Assembly: GCA_030844895.1 (NCBI GenBank) | Contig: CM061224.1 | Coordinates: forward strand, 4,303,591 to 4,367,590 | Direction: 5' to 3' | Length of the DNA stretch: 64,000 nt | Source of the DNA: Ambrosia x helenae | Lineage: Eukaryota; Streptophyta; Magnoliopsida; Asterales; Asteraceae | Part shown: piece by piece, positions 22,025-34,371 of the stretch | Numbering within the stretch: the stretch's first letter is position 1 | How the letters are laid out: each line of letters starts with the position of its first letter | Notes under the pieces: model-generated | What the model saw: the letters and a program-made list of their open reading frames with translations, nothing else | What the model was told of the DNA's origin: nothing | Database searches by the model: none | Program-made: the position numbers and the translations under genes

Positions 22025-23330
22025 AGTAATGTAGTTGGGACGTTATGGACTCGATAATATCTCATATGAATTTTCCAGAAAAGTGGAGACTTTGGATATG
22101 GGATTATCAATTTGTTGAGGTCGTTGGTTTTAGTCAATGGGGTTCTTACCTTTGAGTTCAAATATACGTGGGGTATTCGTCAAGGAGATCTGATTTCTCC
22201 GTTTTTATTCTTAGTGGTGTTGGAGGCTTTTTCGGTGTTCGTTGGATTTCTAAAGGGTTTCCTCATCTCATGAAGGTCACGTGATCTCTCTTCTTTTATT
22301 TGTCGGTGATGCGTTAATTGTGAGAGATTGGTAGGAGGATTATTCTCGAAATTTGGCTTGGTTATTAAGGGCTTTAAAATAATGACGACTTGTAAAATCA
22401 ATCTTAACAAGTCGATGTTGTACGGGCTAGGAGTGCCTCAATCGGAGTTGGAAGGTATATCTTATATTTTGCATTGTAAAATGGAAGTTATCCCTTTCAT
22501 ATATTTGGGTTAAAGGTGGGGGCAAATATGAAGTGTCCTAATAATAATTGGCATATGATTCTTATATCTTTGGTAGAAGGCTTTCTAATGGGAAAGCCCA
22601 CAATCTTTTAAAGGGCGGAAAACTAACTTTACTCAAATCAGTTTTGGAAAACCTTCAATCCTACTATTTCTCAATTTCTCTTTGTATAAGGTGTTTGCAA
22701 AGATTATAGTGTGTTTAGAAGCTAAAAGAAGAAGGTTCTTATGGGGAAGCAATGGGGATAAAGAAGAAGGTTCTTATAGGGAAGCAATGGGGATAAGAAC
22801 ATGACGACATGAGTGGTATGAAGTCAAGTTACTATACTAGATGGTGATGGATGTTTGGGTCTTTCTACATTAAAAGACTTACATTTGTCACTTTTTAAAT
22901 AGATGGTGGTGGAGATACAAAGTGGATGAAAAAAAAAAGCTTATGGGGAAGATATGTAGAAGCAATTAATCGCACCCCAAAAGTGTGGTTGACGATTCCT
23001 TACAACTAGATGCTTACGGTACTTGTGCAAGCATTGCTAAGATGGATAACTATCTTGGTTATGAAAATGTGTCGTTAAAAGGGGTTATCAAAGGTTTTTG
23101 GAGAATTGGGCTAGAATTCGCTTTTGGTTGGCTACATGGTTACATGATAGGCCTCTCATGTCCATATACCGAAGTTATTTAAACTAGAAGTGGGTAAAGG
23201 GTGTGTAGTGGCAGATAGATGTGTGATAAGACACTGCTTAAAGTGCCTTAATTGTGATTGGAAGTCGGCGATAGTATGAGAGCATTAATTGTGATTGGAA
23301 GTCGGCGATAGTAGGAGAGCAGGAGGCTTT

Positions 23331-23969
23331 TGTTAAAATATGTAAATCAAATGTTGGACTTCTATTTTATTGGGCTATCATTGGGCTCTCTATATTGTGG
23401 CATGTTATTTCTTGTTGGGCTTCTTTATTATTGCAGGTTTGATTTGGGCTGCTCTATGTCTGGCCCAGCCTTTACACATCTTACGAGTGTGTTTGTTTAA
23501 AGCTGATCCTGACCGTTGATTTGCTATTGATCCGTGTGACTCATGATCGTGTGGCTAAGATTCTGTACGTCTGTGTTTGTTTCTCTCGAAGCATCCAGAG
23601 CCCTCTATATAAAGGGTCTTCTTCTTTCTGAGCAATGTTTAGCTCAGATTTTTTTTCTTTTATCTCTTGTATCCTTTCGTCTTTGTCTACGTCTAGGGTT
23701 TTCAGTATTATTTGTCTTTGTAAGATTTCCCTGTATTTTTCCTTAGTTAGAAGCTCAACTGATCTTAACAATCAGTTGATCTCTAACCTTTGTATTGTTA
23801 TTCAGATCTCTATATTTGTAGAGATCTAGGGTTTGGGTCTAGGTACTTTTTGGGTTGGTAAATAATAATATTTGTCACCTGTTTTGTCGCTATATCGTTT
23901 TGTTGATTATTTGTTCTTGAATGGTTGTGTTTGGATGTGTTTATTAGAGTAGATTCATTCTTTTTTACA
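23331..23969 (+). repeat. Copia 5' LTR
   Basis: 639 bp, TG...CA bounded. TATA box TATATAAA at 23606-23613. It starts the element's transcript and is followed immediately by the primer-binding site. Confidence 0.95.
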
Positions 23970-23982
23970 TGGTATCAGAGCC
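23970..23982 (+). promoter_or_regulatory. Copia primer-binding site
   Basis: TGGTATCAGAGCC, complementary to the 3' end of initiator tRNA-Met, the usual primer of plant copia elements. Confidence 0.92.
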
Positions 23983-24720
23983 ACTGGCTCTGTTATCGTT
24001 GTCTTGTTCTTGATTCTGGTGTCTTCCGCTGCAAATCTGAGCTGTCTAGGTCTAGATCTCACATTAAAAGGAGTTGTGTAAAGAATCTGATCTGTTTTAT
24101 AGATCTGGTTCTTGGTTTGGTCTTGAGATCAATAGATCTGATCTTCTTGATAGATCTGGTCTAGTATCTTGTATTAGTTGTTTGTTCTGTCTGTATTGCA
24201 GGTTGCGCTGTGGTCAACTATTGTTGGCTGTGATTGTTGGATTTCTGGGAGTGGATTGAAGGAAAATTTGCTTCAATTGCTCTCACAAGTCTATACCCTA
24301 AGTGAAGGTATAGCTTGTGAGTTTGGCGAAACCCTAACTTGGGTTCCCCCCTCATTGTGAGATCGTTCATTCTCTGGTCTTTTATTCTTGTTGTGTCTAG
24401 GGCAACTGACCGGGTTAGGTGGACCGGTATTGTGCCAACTATTTGGTGTCTTGTGTGGATATTATCTGGTCTTGTCTTGTTTGTCTTCTGGTATTGTAGT
24501 TGTAGTACATACATAGTTATAAAGGTCTCCTGTGTTAAGATCTGGGTGGGCACCTTTTGAGTGATGAACCCACTATCTGACCCCTGACACAGCTTCGACC
24601 TCTTAGGGTTATTCATTTGTTTTTTTGTCTTGTGTCTTGGTTAGCTCCTGCTAATCTGTGTTTTACTCTGTGTTGATTGTCTATCTGTTTTTTTGTCTGT
24701 GTTTGTCTATTTAATCTGTC
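23983..24720 (+). other. Copia untranslated leader
   Basis: About 740 bp between the primer site and the first gag ATG. T-rich with repeated 'agatctggt' words; short frames only. Probably holds packaging signals, by analogy with other retrotransposons. Confidence 0.6.
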
Positions 24721-27700
24721 ATGGGTGATGTTGTGAACCCTGGCGGTGGGGGTGCCAACATTGGAGGTGGTGATGCTATACTCATCAGTAAATTGGATAT
24801 AAGTGATCCATTATACTTACATCCAAGTAACACCTCTAGTCTGTCTATAATTAGCATGAAATTAAAAGGTACTGAGAATTATTCTGTATGGGCTAGTTCA
24901 ATGAAACTTGCATTAGAAACTAAAAACAAAGCATGATTTATAGATGGCACATGTGTTAAACCTGTTGATGATGATGTTTTAAGTAAACAATGGGATAGGT
25001 GTAACTCTGTTGTCTTAAATTGGTTACTTAATTCTGTTAGTGAAGAGTTGTACTTAGGTCAAGTCTTCTCAAAACTTGCTACTGAGGTATGGGATGACTT
25101 GAAAGAAACCTATGACAAGGTTGATGGATCTGTTGTATTTAATCTTTACCAAAAGATTAATTCACTGAGCCAAAATGGTAGTTCTGTTGCAGAATACTAC
25201 CACAAACTGAACACCATGTGGAAACAGTTTGATGCCACTGTGCAATTACCCTCTTGCACATGTCAGGCATCAAAAGACTTTAATGACTTCAATAGTCTGA
25301 TAAAGTTGATGCAGTTTCTCATGGGTTTGGATGAGGTCTATCAACCTGTTAGGACTAATTTGTTAACTAGAGAACCACTGCCTTCTATTAAAAATGCTTT
25401 TGCCATTGTCTCCAGAGAAGAATCTCATAGAGGTTCAGGAACAACTGGCAAAGGACAGAATGTTGCATTTGTTTCTAGGGGTAATCAGTCTTCTGATATC
25501 ACGAAGAAGGTTACTAATAGAGGTCCTAACCCTAATCTGAAATGTACTCATTGCAATATGAATGGTCACACTGTTGATAGATGTTATGAATTGGTTGGAT
25601 ATCCTCCTGGTTTTAAAAGGAAGCCAGGGGGACAAGTCTCTAGGTCTAATATGTCTAATGCTTAGCAAGGAAGTCCATCAACTTCCTTGCCTAGTAGCTC
25701 GTCTGTTTTGCCTTTCTCTCCTGAACAGATATCAAGGATAATGAATCTGATCAGTGATAAAGGGGCAAATGAGGCCCAAAACTCCAATTCAGGAGGTAAG
25801 GGTGTCTCTATAAATGGTTTTTCTTGTATGACTAGGATATCAAACTTAGCTAAAATCTTAGAAAACTTTAGTAACTGTTCAAGTTTTGTTAAGTATGCTC
25901 TTAGTCATGGCTGGATAACAGACTCAGGGGCAAATCAACACATGACCAGTAGTGATGAAGAGATGGTCAATTGTGTTTATGTTTCTGAGTACAATATTAA
26001 GGTCAAACATCCAAATGGGACAAGTGCCAAGGTAACTAAGATAGGAGATATCAAGTTGGCTGATGGTGTTGTCCTATATGATGTATTCTTGGTTCCTGAC
26101 TATTGTGTAAACCTGTTATCTGTCCATAAAGTGTCTAGAGATAACAAACTAAGTGTTTTGTTTGATGAAACAAACTGTTATATACAGGATTCCAAGTCCA
26201 AGAGAGTCCTGGTGACTGGTAAACAGAGTGATGGTCTTTACTTTGTTGGCAACAGTGTGAGTATTAACAGTTCCTGTTTCAATAGTGTTAATAATGCCAA
26301 TCTGTGGCATAGTAGACTTGGGCATCCCTCTGACCAAGTCTTGTCTATTCTTAGAAAGGATTTAAACCTTGGACATAGGAACTCACAGCCTTGTGATGTG
26401 TGTCACAAGGCTAAACAAGTGGAGAGTTCCTTTCCCAATTAGTGATCATAAATCCAAACAGATAGGTGATCTTGTGCACCTTGATGTTTGGGGACCTTAT
26501 AAGGTCACTAGTAGGGAAGGTTATAAGTACTTTCTAACTGTTGTTGATGATTATTCAAGATCTGTTTGGTGTTACTTATTAAAAAACAAAACTGAGGTCT
26601 TTGAAAATCTATTAGTTTTTTATGAACTTGTCAAAACACAGTTCAAAAGTATTGTTAAAATGTTCAGAAGTGATAATGGGTCTGAATTTGTTAATAAACA
26701 AATGGAAAGTTTTTGTCACTCAAAGGGTATTGTACACCAAACATCTTGTGCCTATACTCCTCAGCAAAATGGCATTGCTGAAAGGAAACATAGGCACCTC
26801 TTGAATACTGCTAGGGCCCTTCTATTTCAGAGTGGATTGCCACTTAGGTTTTGGAGTGATTGTATTCTAACTGCTACATACTTGATTAACAGGATTCCGT
26901 CTTCAGTTCTTTTAGGTAAGAGTCCCTATGAGTTAGTATATGGGTTCCCCCCCAACTCTTAACCATATTAAGAATTATGGGTGTCTATGTTTCAACACAA
27001 TATTAAATGAACCTGATAAACTTTCTTATAGATCTGAAAAATGTGTTCTAATAGGGTATTCTAATGTTAAAAAAGGTTACAAGCTTTGGTGTTTAGAGTC
27101 TAAGCAAAGTATTTTCTCAAGAGATGTAAGGTTTTATGAAGAAGTTTATCCCTTTAAACAACAATCTGTTGTTGAACAGGGATATACTTCAGAAAACAAT
27201 AGTCTAAATCACTTAAATTTTTTTGATTGTGTTGAAGCTAACAACCTTAGTTCTGAAATTGGTGAGAGTAATAATCCTCCCAATGATGAAGGGGCCCAAA
27301 CATCTCCTCAAATCAGTTCCACTAGTTTGCAACCTGGGTCACCTCCCAGGGCTACTAGGGGGGTTGATCTTGATCAGCAGCCTAGTAGTTCAGGTTGCAG
27401 GGACCCTGGAAGGGCAAACCAGGATGTGGAACAGGTTAATGTGGAACAAACCCAATCTGAGGGAAGTGTTAGAAGGTCTGATAGGGTGTCTAGTTTACCA
27501 AGACACTTCAATGAATATATCATTGAAGGGAAAGTTAAGAATGGTCTTGAAAAGGTAGTCAACTATTCAAAGTTGTCTACTGAAAATTACTCATTTGTGT
27601 CTGTTTTAAACAAAACAGTTGAGCCCAGTTCCTATACTGAAGCTGCCAAGGATCCCAGATGGGTTGAGGCAATGAATTCAGAAATGGAGGCTTTGTATAG

Positions 27701-29161
27701 GAACAAAACATGGACTCTAACTGATCTACCTATAGGCAGAAAACCAATAGGTTGTAAGTGGATTTATAAAGTAAAATATAAGTCAAATGAAGAGGTTGAA
27801 AGATATAAGGCCAGATTGGTTGCTAAAGGTTACAACCAAAGGGAAGGCCTTGACTTTAGAGAAACATTCTCTCCAGTTGTTAAAATGGTCTCTGTTAGAT
27901 GTGTAATTAGTATTGCTGTTCAGAACAGCTGGCCTTTATATCAACTTGATATAAATAATGCCTTCTTGTATGGGTCTATTTCTGAAGATGTCTATATGAC
28001 ATTGCCAGAAGGATATTATTCCAAAGATGAGACCAAGGTTTGTAAGTTGGTCAAATCTCTCTATGGGCTTAAACAAGCCCCTAGAAAGTGGAATGAAAAA
28101 TTACTTAATGTTTTGGTTAGTATAGGTTTTGTGCAAAGCTTATGTGATTACTCTATGTTTGTTAAGTCTTGTGATGGGAAGTTCACTGTTTTATTAGTTT
28201 ATGTAGATGACATAGTTATCATAGGAAATAATGAATTAGAGATAACTAATGTCAAACAGCTTCTCAAATCTAATTTTCAAATCAAAGATTTGGGGAAGCT
28301 GAAGTATTTCTTAGGGATAGAGGTGCTTTATTCAGAACAAAACATATGTTTGTCCCAAAGAAAGTATTGTCTTGAGTTACTAAGTGAGTTTGGATATCTT
28401 GGATGCAAACCCATTAGTACTCCTATTGAACAAAGTTTTATTGTTACTGCAAAAAACACTAAAGAGTCTGATTTCTTAGAAAACATAACTGGCTTTCAAA
28501 AACTGATTGGAAAACATATATACTTGTCCTTAACAAGACCAGATATAAGTTATGCAGTTCAGTTTCTAAGTCAGTTTATGCATAAACCTTCAAAGTTTCA
28601 TTTGAAGGTTGCTCTTAGGCTGTTGAGATACTTAAAATTGTCTGCTGGAAAAGGAATAGTGTTTAAACCTTCAGATCAGTTTGAACTGCATTCATATGTA
28701 GATTCTGACTGGGCTAAATGTCTTGATTCCAGGAAGTCTGTCACTGGATATTGTATTTTCTTAGGACAGTCTTTAGTTTCCTGGAAATCCAAGAAACAGA
28801 ATACTGTTTCAAGATCTAGTGCAGAGGCTGAGTATAGAGCTATGTGCTCAGCCTCATGTGAAGTCATTTGGTTGATAAACTTGTTGAAAGAATTAAATGT
28901 TCATGTTAAGCTTCCTGTTAAGTTGTATAGTGATAGCAAAGCTTCTTTGTCAATTGCAGCTAATCCAGTGTTCCATGATAAGACTAAACACTTTGAAGTA
29001 GATCTTCATTTTATTAGAGAGAAGATCTCTAATGGAACAATTCAAGCTCTGAAATCAGTTCTGAAAATCAGATTGCTGATGTGTTTACAAAAGGGTTAGG
29101 TGTAAAACAACACCAAATTCTTTGTGAAAAATTGGGGTTAGAAAATTTGTTTAGCATTTGA
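24721..29161 (+). pseudogene. Copia gag-pol, interrupted
   Basis: Gag starts MGDVVNPGG with the copia gag motif (KLKGTENYSVWASSMKL) and a CCHC zinc knuckle (CTHCNMNGHTVDRC, about 25540-25590). Then come protease (DSGA, about 25921), pre-integrase (LWHSRLGHP) and integrase with RSDNGSEF and YTPQQNGIAERK (26280-26960), reverse transcriptase with YVDD (about 28200) and RNase H (SRSSAEAEYRAM; LYSDSKASL). In-frame stops lie at 24934 and 25663. Frame changes lie at about 26415, 26953 (a C7 run) and 29057. The true end is the TGA at 29159-29161. The copy cannot encode a full polyprotein. Confidence 0.95.
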
Positions 29162-29173
29162 TTTATGGGGGCA

Positions 29174-30113
29174 TGTTAAAATATGTAAATCAAATGTTGG
29201 ACTTCTATTTTATTGGGCTATCATTGGGCTCTCTATATTGTGGCATGTTATTTCTTGTTGGGCTTCTTTATTATTGCAGGTTTGATTTGGGCTGCTCTAT
29301 GTCTGGCCCAGCCTTTACACATCTTACGAGTGTGTTTGTTTAAAGCTGATCCTGACCGTTGATTTGCTATTGATCCGTGTGACTCATGATCGTGTGGCTA
29401 AGATTCTGTACGTCTGTGTTTGTTTCTCTCGAAGCATCCAGAGCCCTCTATATAAAGGGTCTTCTTCTTTCTGAGCAATGTTTAGCTCAGATTTTTTTCT
29501 TTTATCTCTTGTATCCTTTCGTCTTTGTCTACGTCTAGGGTTTTAGTATTATTTGTCTTTGTAAGATTTCCCTGTATTTTTCCTTAGTTAGAAGCTCAAC
29601 TGATCTTAACAATCAGTTGATCTCTAACCTTTGTATTGTTATTCAGATCTTTATATTTGTAGAGATCTGCTATTGATCCGTGTGACTCATGATCGTGTGG
29701 CTAAGATTCTGTACGTCTGTGTTTGTTTCTCTCGAAGCATCCAGAGCCCTCTATATAAAGGGTCTTCTTCTTTCTGAGCAATGTTTAGCTCAGATTTTTT
29801 TCTTTTATCTCTTGTATCCTTTCGTCTTTGTCTACGTCTAGGGTTTTAGTATTATTTGTCTTTGTAAGATTTCCCTGTATTTTTCCTTAGTTAGAAGCTC
29901 AACTGATCTTAACAATCAGTTGATCTCTAACCTTTGTATTGTTATTCAGATCTTTATATTTGTAGAGATCTAGGGTTTGGGTCTGGGTACTTTTTGGGTT
30001 GGTAAATAATAATATTTGTCACCTGTTTTGTCGCTATATCGTTCTGTTGATTATTTGTTCTTGAATGGTTGTGTTTGGATGTGTTTATTAGAGTAGATTC
30101 ATTATTTTTTACA
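29174..30113 (+). repeat. Copia 3' LTR with internal 303-bp tandem duplication
   Basis: The segment from 'gctattgatccgtgtg' at 29366 recurs at 29669, adding 303 bp relative to the 5' LTR and duplicating the TATA box (about 29449 and 29752). Both copies share three differences from the 5' LTR: one T fewer in a T-run, a missing C in 'ttttcagtatt', and 'gatcttta' for 'gatctcta'. Confidence 0.95.
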
Positions 30114-30388
30114 GCTTTGGAACTGCTTGACCTTATTATGGATCTATTCATGGTTAGACCCAATCTTGTAGAGATCGATGGGTTTGATCGAAAGAGTATG
30201 ATGGGGTTTTCTCAGTGGCTTCGGTGAAAAAGGTTTTATCGGTTAGGAGGAGTTCCATTAGTAGTATTGATTGGAATGCATGGCGCCCATTAAAGTAAAC
30301 ATCTTTGGATGGAGGGCGGTGCTTCGAAGGTTACCGACTATGGATGAGTTAATTAAACGAAACATTATTATAACGTTAAAGAGATGTA

Positions 30389-31153
30389 GGTGGTGTTTGT
30401 TTTTCTTCCAGAAGCACTTCTGACCTCTTTTGTCTGCGCCGCGCAGACGCGGGCAGACGTTTGGGGCGGGCAGACTGTTTGTTTTTCGGAAGACATTTCA
30501 CTCCAAAAGCTCTTCCTGACCTCTTCTTGGTGCAGACTTGGACCAAAGTCTTCTAAGGTCTTCAAAGGTCTTCTCCTCTTCTCTTCTCCTCACCCACCAC
30601 CACCACCACCACCCACTACCACCACCACCACCGTCCACCACCGTCACCCACCCACCACCACCACCTAGCATCGTCCACCACCACCGTTCACCACCACCAC
30701 CGTCCATCACCACCCCAGTCCACCACCACCGTCCACCACCACCACCACCCACCACCGTTCACCACCACCAGCGTTCACCACCACCACCGTCCACCGCTAC
30801 TACCACCACCCACCACCACCATCACCCACCACCACCACCGTCCACCACCACGGTCCACCACCACCCACCACCGTCCACCACCACTCACCACCACCACCCA
30901 CCACCATGGTCCACCACCATGGTCCACCACCACCACCACGGTCCACCCACCACCACCACCGTCTACCACCAGACTGATGTAAAAACTCAGTTTATTTAAA
31001 TTTAAGTTTATTTCAGCAGTCTGCAGACGTTAACAAACAAACAGTCTTCTTCTTGCAGACTGCAGACCTTTGGTCCACCTCTTCTCCTGCAGATGTCTGC
31101 AGATGTGGTCCGCAGACTGCAGAGCTTTTCCTGCAGAAAAAACAAACAGCACC
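30389..31153. mobile_element. Inverted-repeat element carrying a CCACCA array
   Basis: Flanked by GTA on both sides (30386-30388 and 31154-31156). The left end is 'ggtggtgtttgtttttcttcc' and the inverse of the right end is 'ggtgctgtttgttttttctgc'. Subterminal parts hold 'tctgcagac / gcgcagac' words. The superfamily is unclear; a 3-bp TSD fits Harbinger or CACTA. It interrupts the zinc-binding region of the LINE. Confidence 0.65.
30587..30970. repeat. (CCACCA)n / (CCACCGT) minisatellite
   Basis: Nearly 400 bp of CCA-based repeats with interspersed 'ccgtccaccacc' units. All His/Pro/Thr-rich or Gly/Trp-rich frames on either strand here are repeat artefacts. Confidence 0.92.
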
Positions 31154-31434
31154 GTAGTCTTTGTGACGAGGTGAGTGAATTGGTGAACCATATTTTTTCG
31201 GCTTGTATGGTGTGAAAAAAAATTAGTTTGTGGTGTAGGATCTCCCTATTTTTGCGTTCTCTTTCAGATATCTTATGGAAGTTCACAAGCTTTGCAAGGA
31301 GGTAACATTAGAAAGAAAGCTATCCAAACTATCGTGCTTGTCACGTGTTGGTGCATCTAGAGAAACCGTAATAGGTTTGTGTTCTCGAACACTCCCATCA
31401 AAGTGGAGAAGCTTATCGGAGATGTGAAGGTCTA

Positions 31435-31590
31435 CAGGGGCGAAGTATATATGGGGCCTGTTTTTTTGCGCAGTAGTGGAAATTTACGATTTTCAAAGGT
31501 ATATTGAGTCTGGCCCCCGCCGATTTTCCACTACCGATCAAAAAAATTGAGTTCGGCCCCCGCCGATTCCGAAACCAAGCTTCGCCACTA
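31435..31590. mobile_element. Small hAT-type MITE in the LINE
   Basis: TSD AAGGTCTA / AAGGTGTA (31427-31434 and 31591-31598; 7 of 8). The left end is CAGGGGCGAAG and the right end inverse is TAGTGGCGAAG. It contains 'attgagtctggcccccgccg' twice. A related sequence at about 39518-39665 shares 'gggcgaagctt' and 'attgagtctggcc'. Confidence 0.65.
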
Positions 31591-32896
31591 AAGGTGTATA
31601 GTTAATTATGGATGAAGAGTAACGTTAGAAAAATGGATATTGATCATTTGATTGGCCTAGATGGGGATTCTTTTTGTTGTAATTTTCCATTGTGTTTTAC
31701 TGTTTTGTGATGTGTTGGCCTTGCTCCTCATGGCTTCTTGCTGTAGGAGTTTTGTGATCATGTTTTGGTTAATGAAAGTGACTGTTAAAAAATGTTATTA
31801 TATCTTTTATTATCAAATTAAATAATTTGTTACATCCATATTTAATCACTAGTACGAAGCCCGCGCGATGCTGCGGCAATAACAATTTATAATGCGACCG
31901 ACTTCATTAAAAGAAACACACAATAATAAATCATTCGAGCAACTGTGTAGGTAAATAGATCAAATCTCTAGCAATCCAAGTGTAGAGTCAAATTATCAAA
32001 TCCTTTTCACTATCGTCACTAATATCACCTTATATGTAAATGCCATAGGAACAAACAATATATAAAGTAATCATTGGTAAATACCATAGGAACACACTAT
32101 AGAAAGTGTGAACAAACTGGGGACAAAAACAATGCTCAGACTAAATGGACAGAATACAAAAGAAGTTTGAAAAAACCAGGGACAAAAAGAATTCATATTA
32201 ATCCCTTCGGGAATTCATTACCCTTTATGAATATGCTACCCAGTTAACATTGGCCTCTAAATTATTGTTCTTGCTATATGGTTTCTACAAATGTTTCCTG
32301 CAATATATGAACTGCATCAATGAATACTTACAAAATCAAAATTTCATTTGGCTTTTTAGGTCAAACTATAATAAAAATTCAATCACATTTAGACTATGGG
32401 GAGTGGGGGACTTGGAAAGGGGTCATGATGTGCCATGTGGCACATGTGGACTCCACTTTTCAAGCCCCCAAAATGGTGGGGAGTGAAGGGGCTTAGAAAG
32501 GGGGCTTGGGTTTTGAAAAGTTTGCGTATAAGTTACACAAGCATGTATTATTTAACTCACATGATAAATCCAAGTGCCAATGTAAGAAGAGGATAACTGA
32601 ACCAAATAGCAATCTAGTCTTGATATTGCTCCAATCAAATTCTGCATAAAATTTACAGCATATATTATATTTGCAAAGTAAACTATAACCTTTTAAATTG
32701 TAAACAGAGAAAAAAAACTATTTGCGATATATTTACACATGGAATTCAACATGATCAGCTTTGCATTTCATGCCAGCAGCATCTGAACCAGCTAGTGATA
32801 TAAAAGACAAAAATCAACTCTAAAAAAAAGCTTGAACTATCCGCAAAAGACTCAACATAATCCTAAACGTGTTGGCATTACATCTCTGGGTCCCGG

Positions 32897-33227
32897 CTAG
32901 GGATGAGCATACAAGGCCGAATACCGGTCCCGTCTCGATCCCGATACCGTACCGAACCGATACCGAACCGAGGGGTTTCGGGGTCGGTATCGGTACCCAT
33001 ATTTATGGATTTTCGGTTTCGGTATTATCGGTATCGGTACGGGATCGGTATGGTAGATTGGTATCGGTATTTTAAGGTAAAATACCGATACCATACCGGT
33101 ACCGAACCGATACCGTACCGTATGTGTTCGGTATCGGTATCGGTATTGGTTTTTTGGACTTTTTGGTATCGGTATTGTCGGGATCGGTATCGGTTCGGTA
33201 CCGATACCGTCCCGAGCTCATCCCTAG
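32897..33227. mobile_element. hAT-type MITE with ggtatcggta arrays
   Basis: Termini CTAGGGATGAGC are perfectly inverted at both ends. The TSD is GGTCCCGG / GGTCCCTG (7 of 8). The whole interior is arrays of 'ggtatcggta' and 'taccgatacc'. Several reading frames rich in Arg, Tyr and Ser arise from these and are not genes. Confidence 0.8.
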
Positions 33228-34149
33228 GGTCCCTGATGTACTGCTTTTGTGTTCATTAATTAATTGATGATAGGAGGTTTTCCTAGATTCATTCACCAGC
33301 TGTAACAGACTCGTGGCCAAACCGAGCTGTGTAGTATGCTTTTTAAAGTATAGTTGGTAAATATATGTGCTAACCATTTTAATGTAAACAACTTTATTAA
33401 GATGCTCCACCCACCAAGAGTTGAATTTAGTACCTTTTAAACAAAAACAAACCTCCTTCATTCAAACAGATTGACAATTTTATGCTTTCCCAACAAAAGT
33501 GACATATGTGATATAAACAGGTATTAATGTCCATCGTGTGTATACAAACTCAAGGTTGAATTACAGCAACAATAACTACTACACACGCTCTAGTCCCACA
33601 AGTCATTGCTCCTATATCCACAGTTATACATATTATAGAAAATTGTCCATCGATGAGTGCACATAAACAAATTTCATGTATTTGAAGTGTTCAAAATATC
33701 ACTTCCATTTAGCAACTGATGTAGCAATGCCAGTAGTAGTAACTTTGGCCCGATTTCTTACAAATAAACTCATTGGTCTGTTGGGTTAAACGGGTCAAGT
33801 GGGTAAAAAATCACCAAAAGTTTATTTTTAAAGCATGCAACTTTTTGAGCCACTTTGTTAATGAATTAGCTTATTCTTGTAGAGTTTAAATATATAGTTT
33901 TTGTAATCATATTTGACAAACCATTATTTATAAAAGTTTTACTGGTATCACAACAATCTGCACAACGTCTACCTGTTTTTTGACATTTTCATCCATTACT
34001 TAACCCACCCGTATTTTAATGTTTATATTTTACCTTTTCTTTTAGCATCGTATGATTGTCACTAAATTATTGGTTTGCATCCAAAGATGAGGCATGAAGA
34101 GCTTCAAATGTCAAAGTGCTTGCTAACTGCAAATATATTATAAAGAAGG

Positions 34150-34371
34150 ATGTTATCAAACATGATGAGAATGACATGTATAATAGGAAGCTGGCCTATA
34201 TGTAGAATGTCACCATTAGTTTTGCGTTTTGCCACTAACAGGCGTGAAGCTCATGTTAAGTTTTATAGACCAGCACCAATAGTTGAAAGAATGATTCCTA
34301 TGTATATGATTGTGGAATATGGCCAAGAAATGGTTGCTGTTAGTAATCTACAAGTAAAAAAAAAGCCCTAG
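34150..34371 (+). other. Unidentified 73-codon frame within the Helitron candidate
   Basis: The central stretch (LVLRFATNRREAHVKFY, then PIVERMIPMYMIVEYG) reads like folded protein rather than random translation, and sequence just upstream in another frame (NDMYNRKLAYM) may continue it. I do not recognise the family. It could be a captured exon piece. No supported start, splice sites or promoter. Confidence 0.25.

Larger units (their letters stand above)
23331..30113 (+). mobile_element. Complete Ty1/copia LTR retrotransposon
   Basis: 5' LTR 23331-23969 (639 bp) and 3' LTR 29174-30113 (940 bp) both start TGTTAAAATATG and end TTTTTTACA. The TSD GCTTT lies at 23326-23330 and 30114-30118. The primer-binding site TGGTATCAGAGCC (23970-23982) fits initiator tRNA-Met. 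A polypurine stretch ATGGGGGCA lies just before the 3' LTR. The order PR-INT-RT-RNase H makes it copia. LTRs differ by about four substitutions and two 1-bp indels apart from a 303-bp duplication, so insertion is recent. The coding region is broken. Confidence 0.97.
22025..31795 (+). pseudogene. LINE (L1-type) ORF2 relic split by three insertions
   Basis: Three pieces in order on the plus strand. 22025-23330 carries reverse transcriptase motifs (MNFPEKWRLWI, then RQGDLISPFLF, then FVGDALIV where an active enzyme has Y/F-A-D-D). 30114-30388 carries the start of the zinc-binding region of plant LINEs (IKVNIFGWRAVLRRLPT). 31154-31795 carries its Cys/His part and C-terminal tail (WRNRNRFVF and a 3' end GLAPHGFLL). 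Later insertions separate them: copia (23331-30113), an inverted-repeat element (30389-31153) and a hAT MITE (31435-31590). Many stops and frame changes show it is long dead. A 37-bp unit around 23247-23320 (gattggaagtcggcgatag) is duplicated in tandem. Confidence 0.8.

Noticed and set aside
30498..30999. His/Pro/Thr-rich and Gly/Trp-rich frames on both strands, up to 153 codons
   Set aside because: They are translations of the CCA minisatellite with no protein-like features.
32869..33461. Arg/Tyr/Ser-rich frames up to 129 codons
   Set aside because: They come from the ggtatcggta arrays of a hAT MITE.
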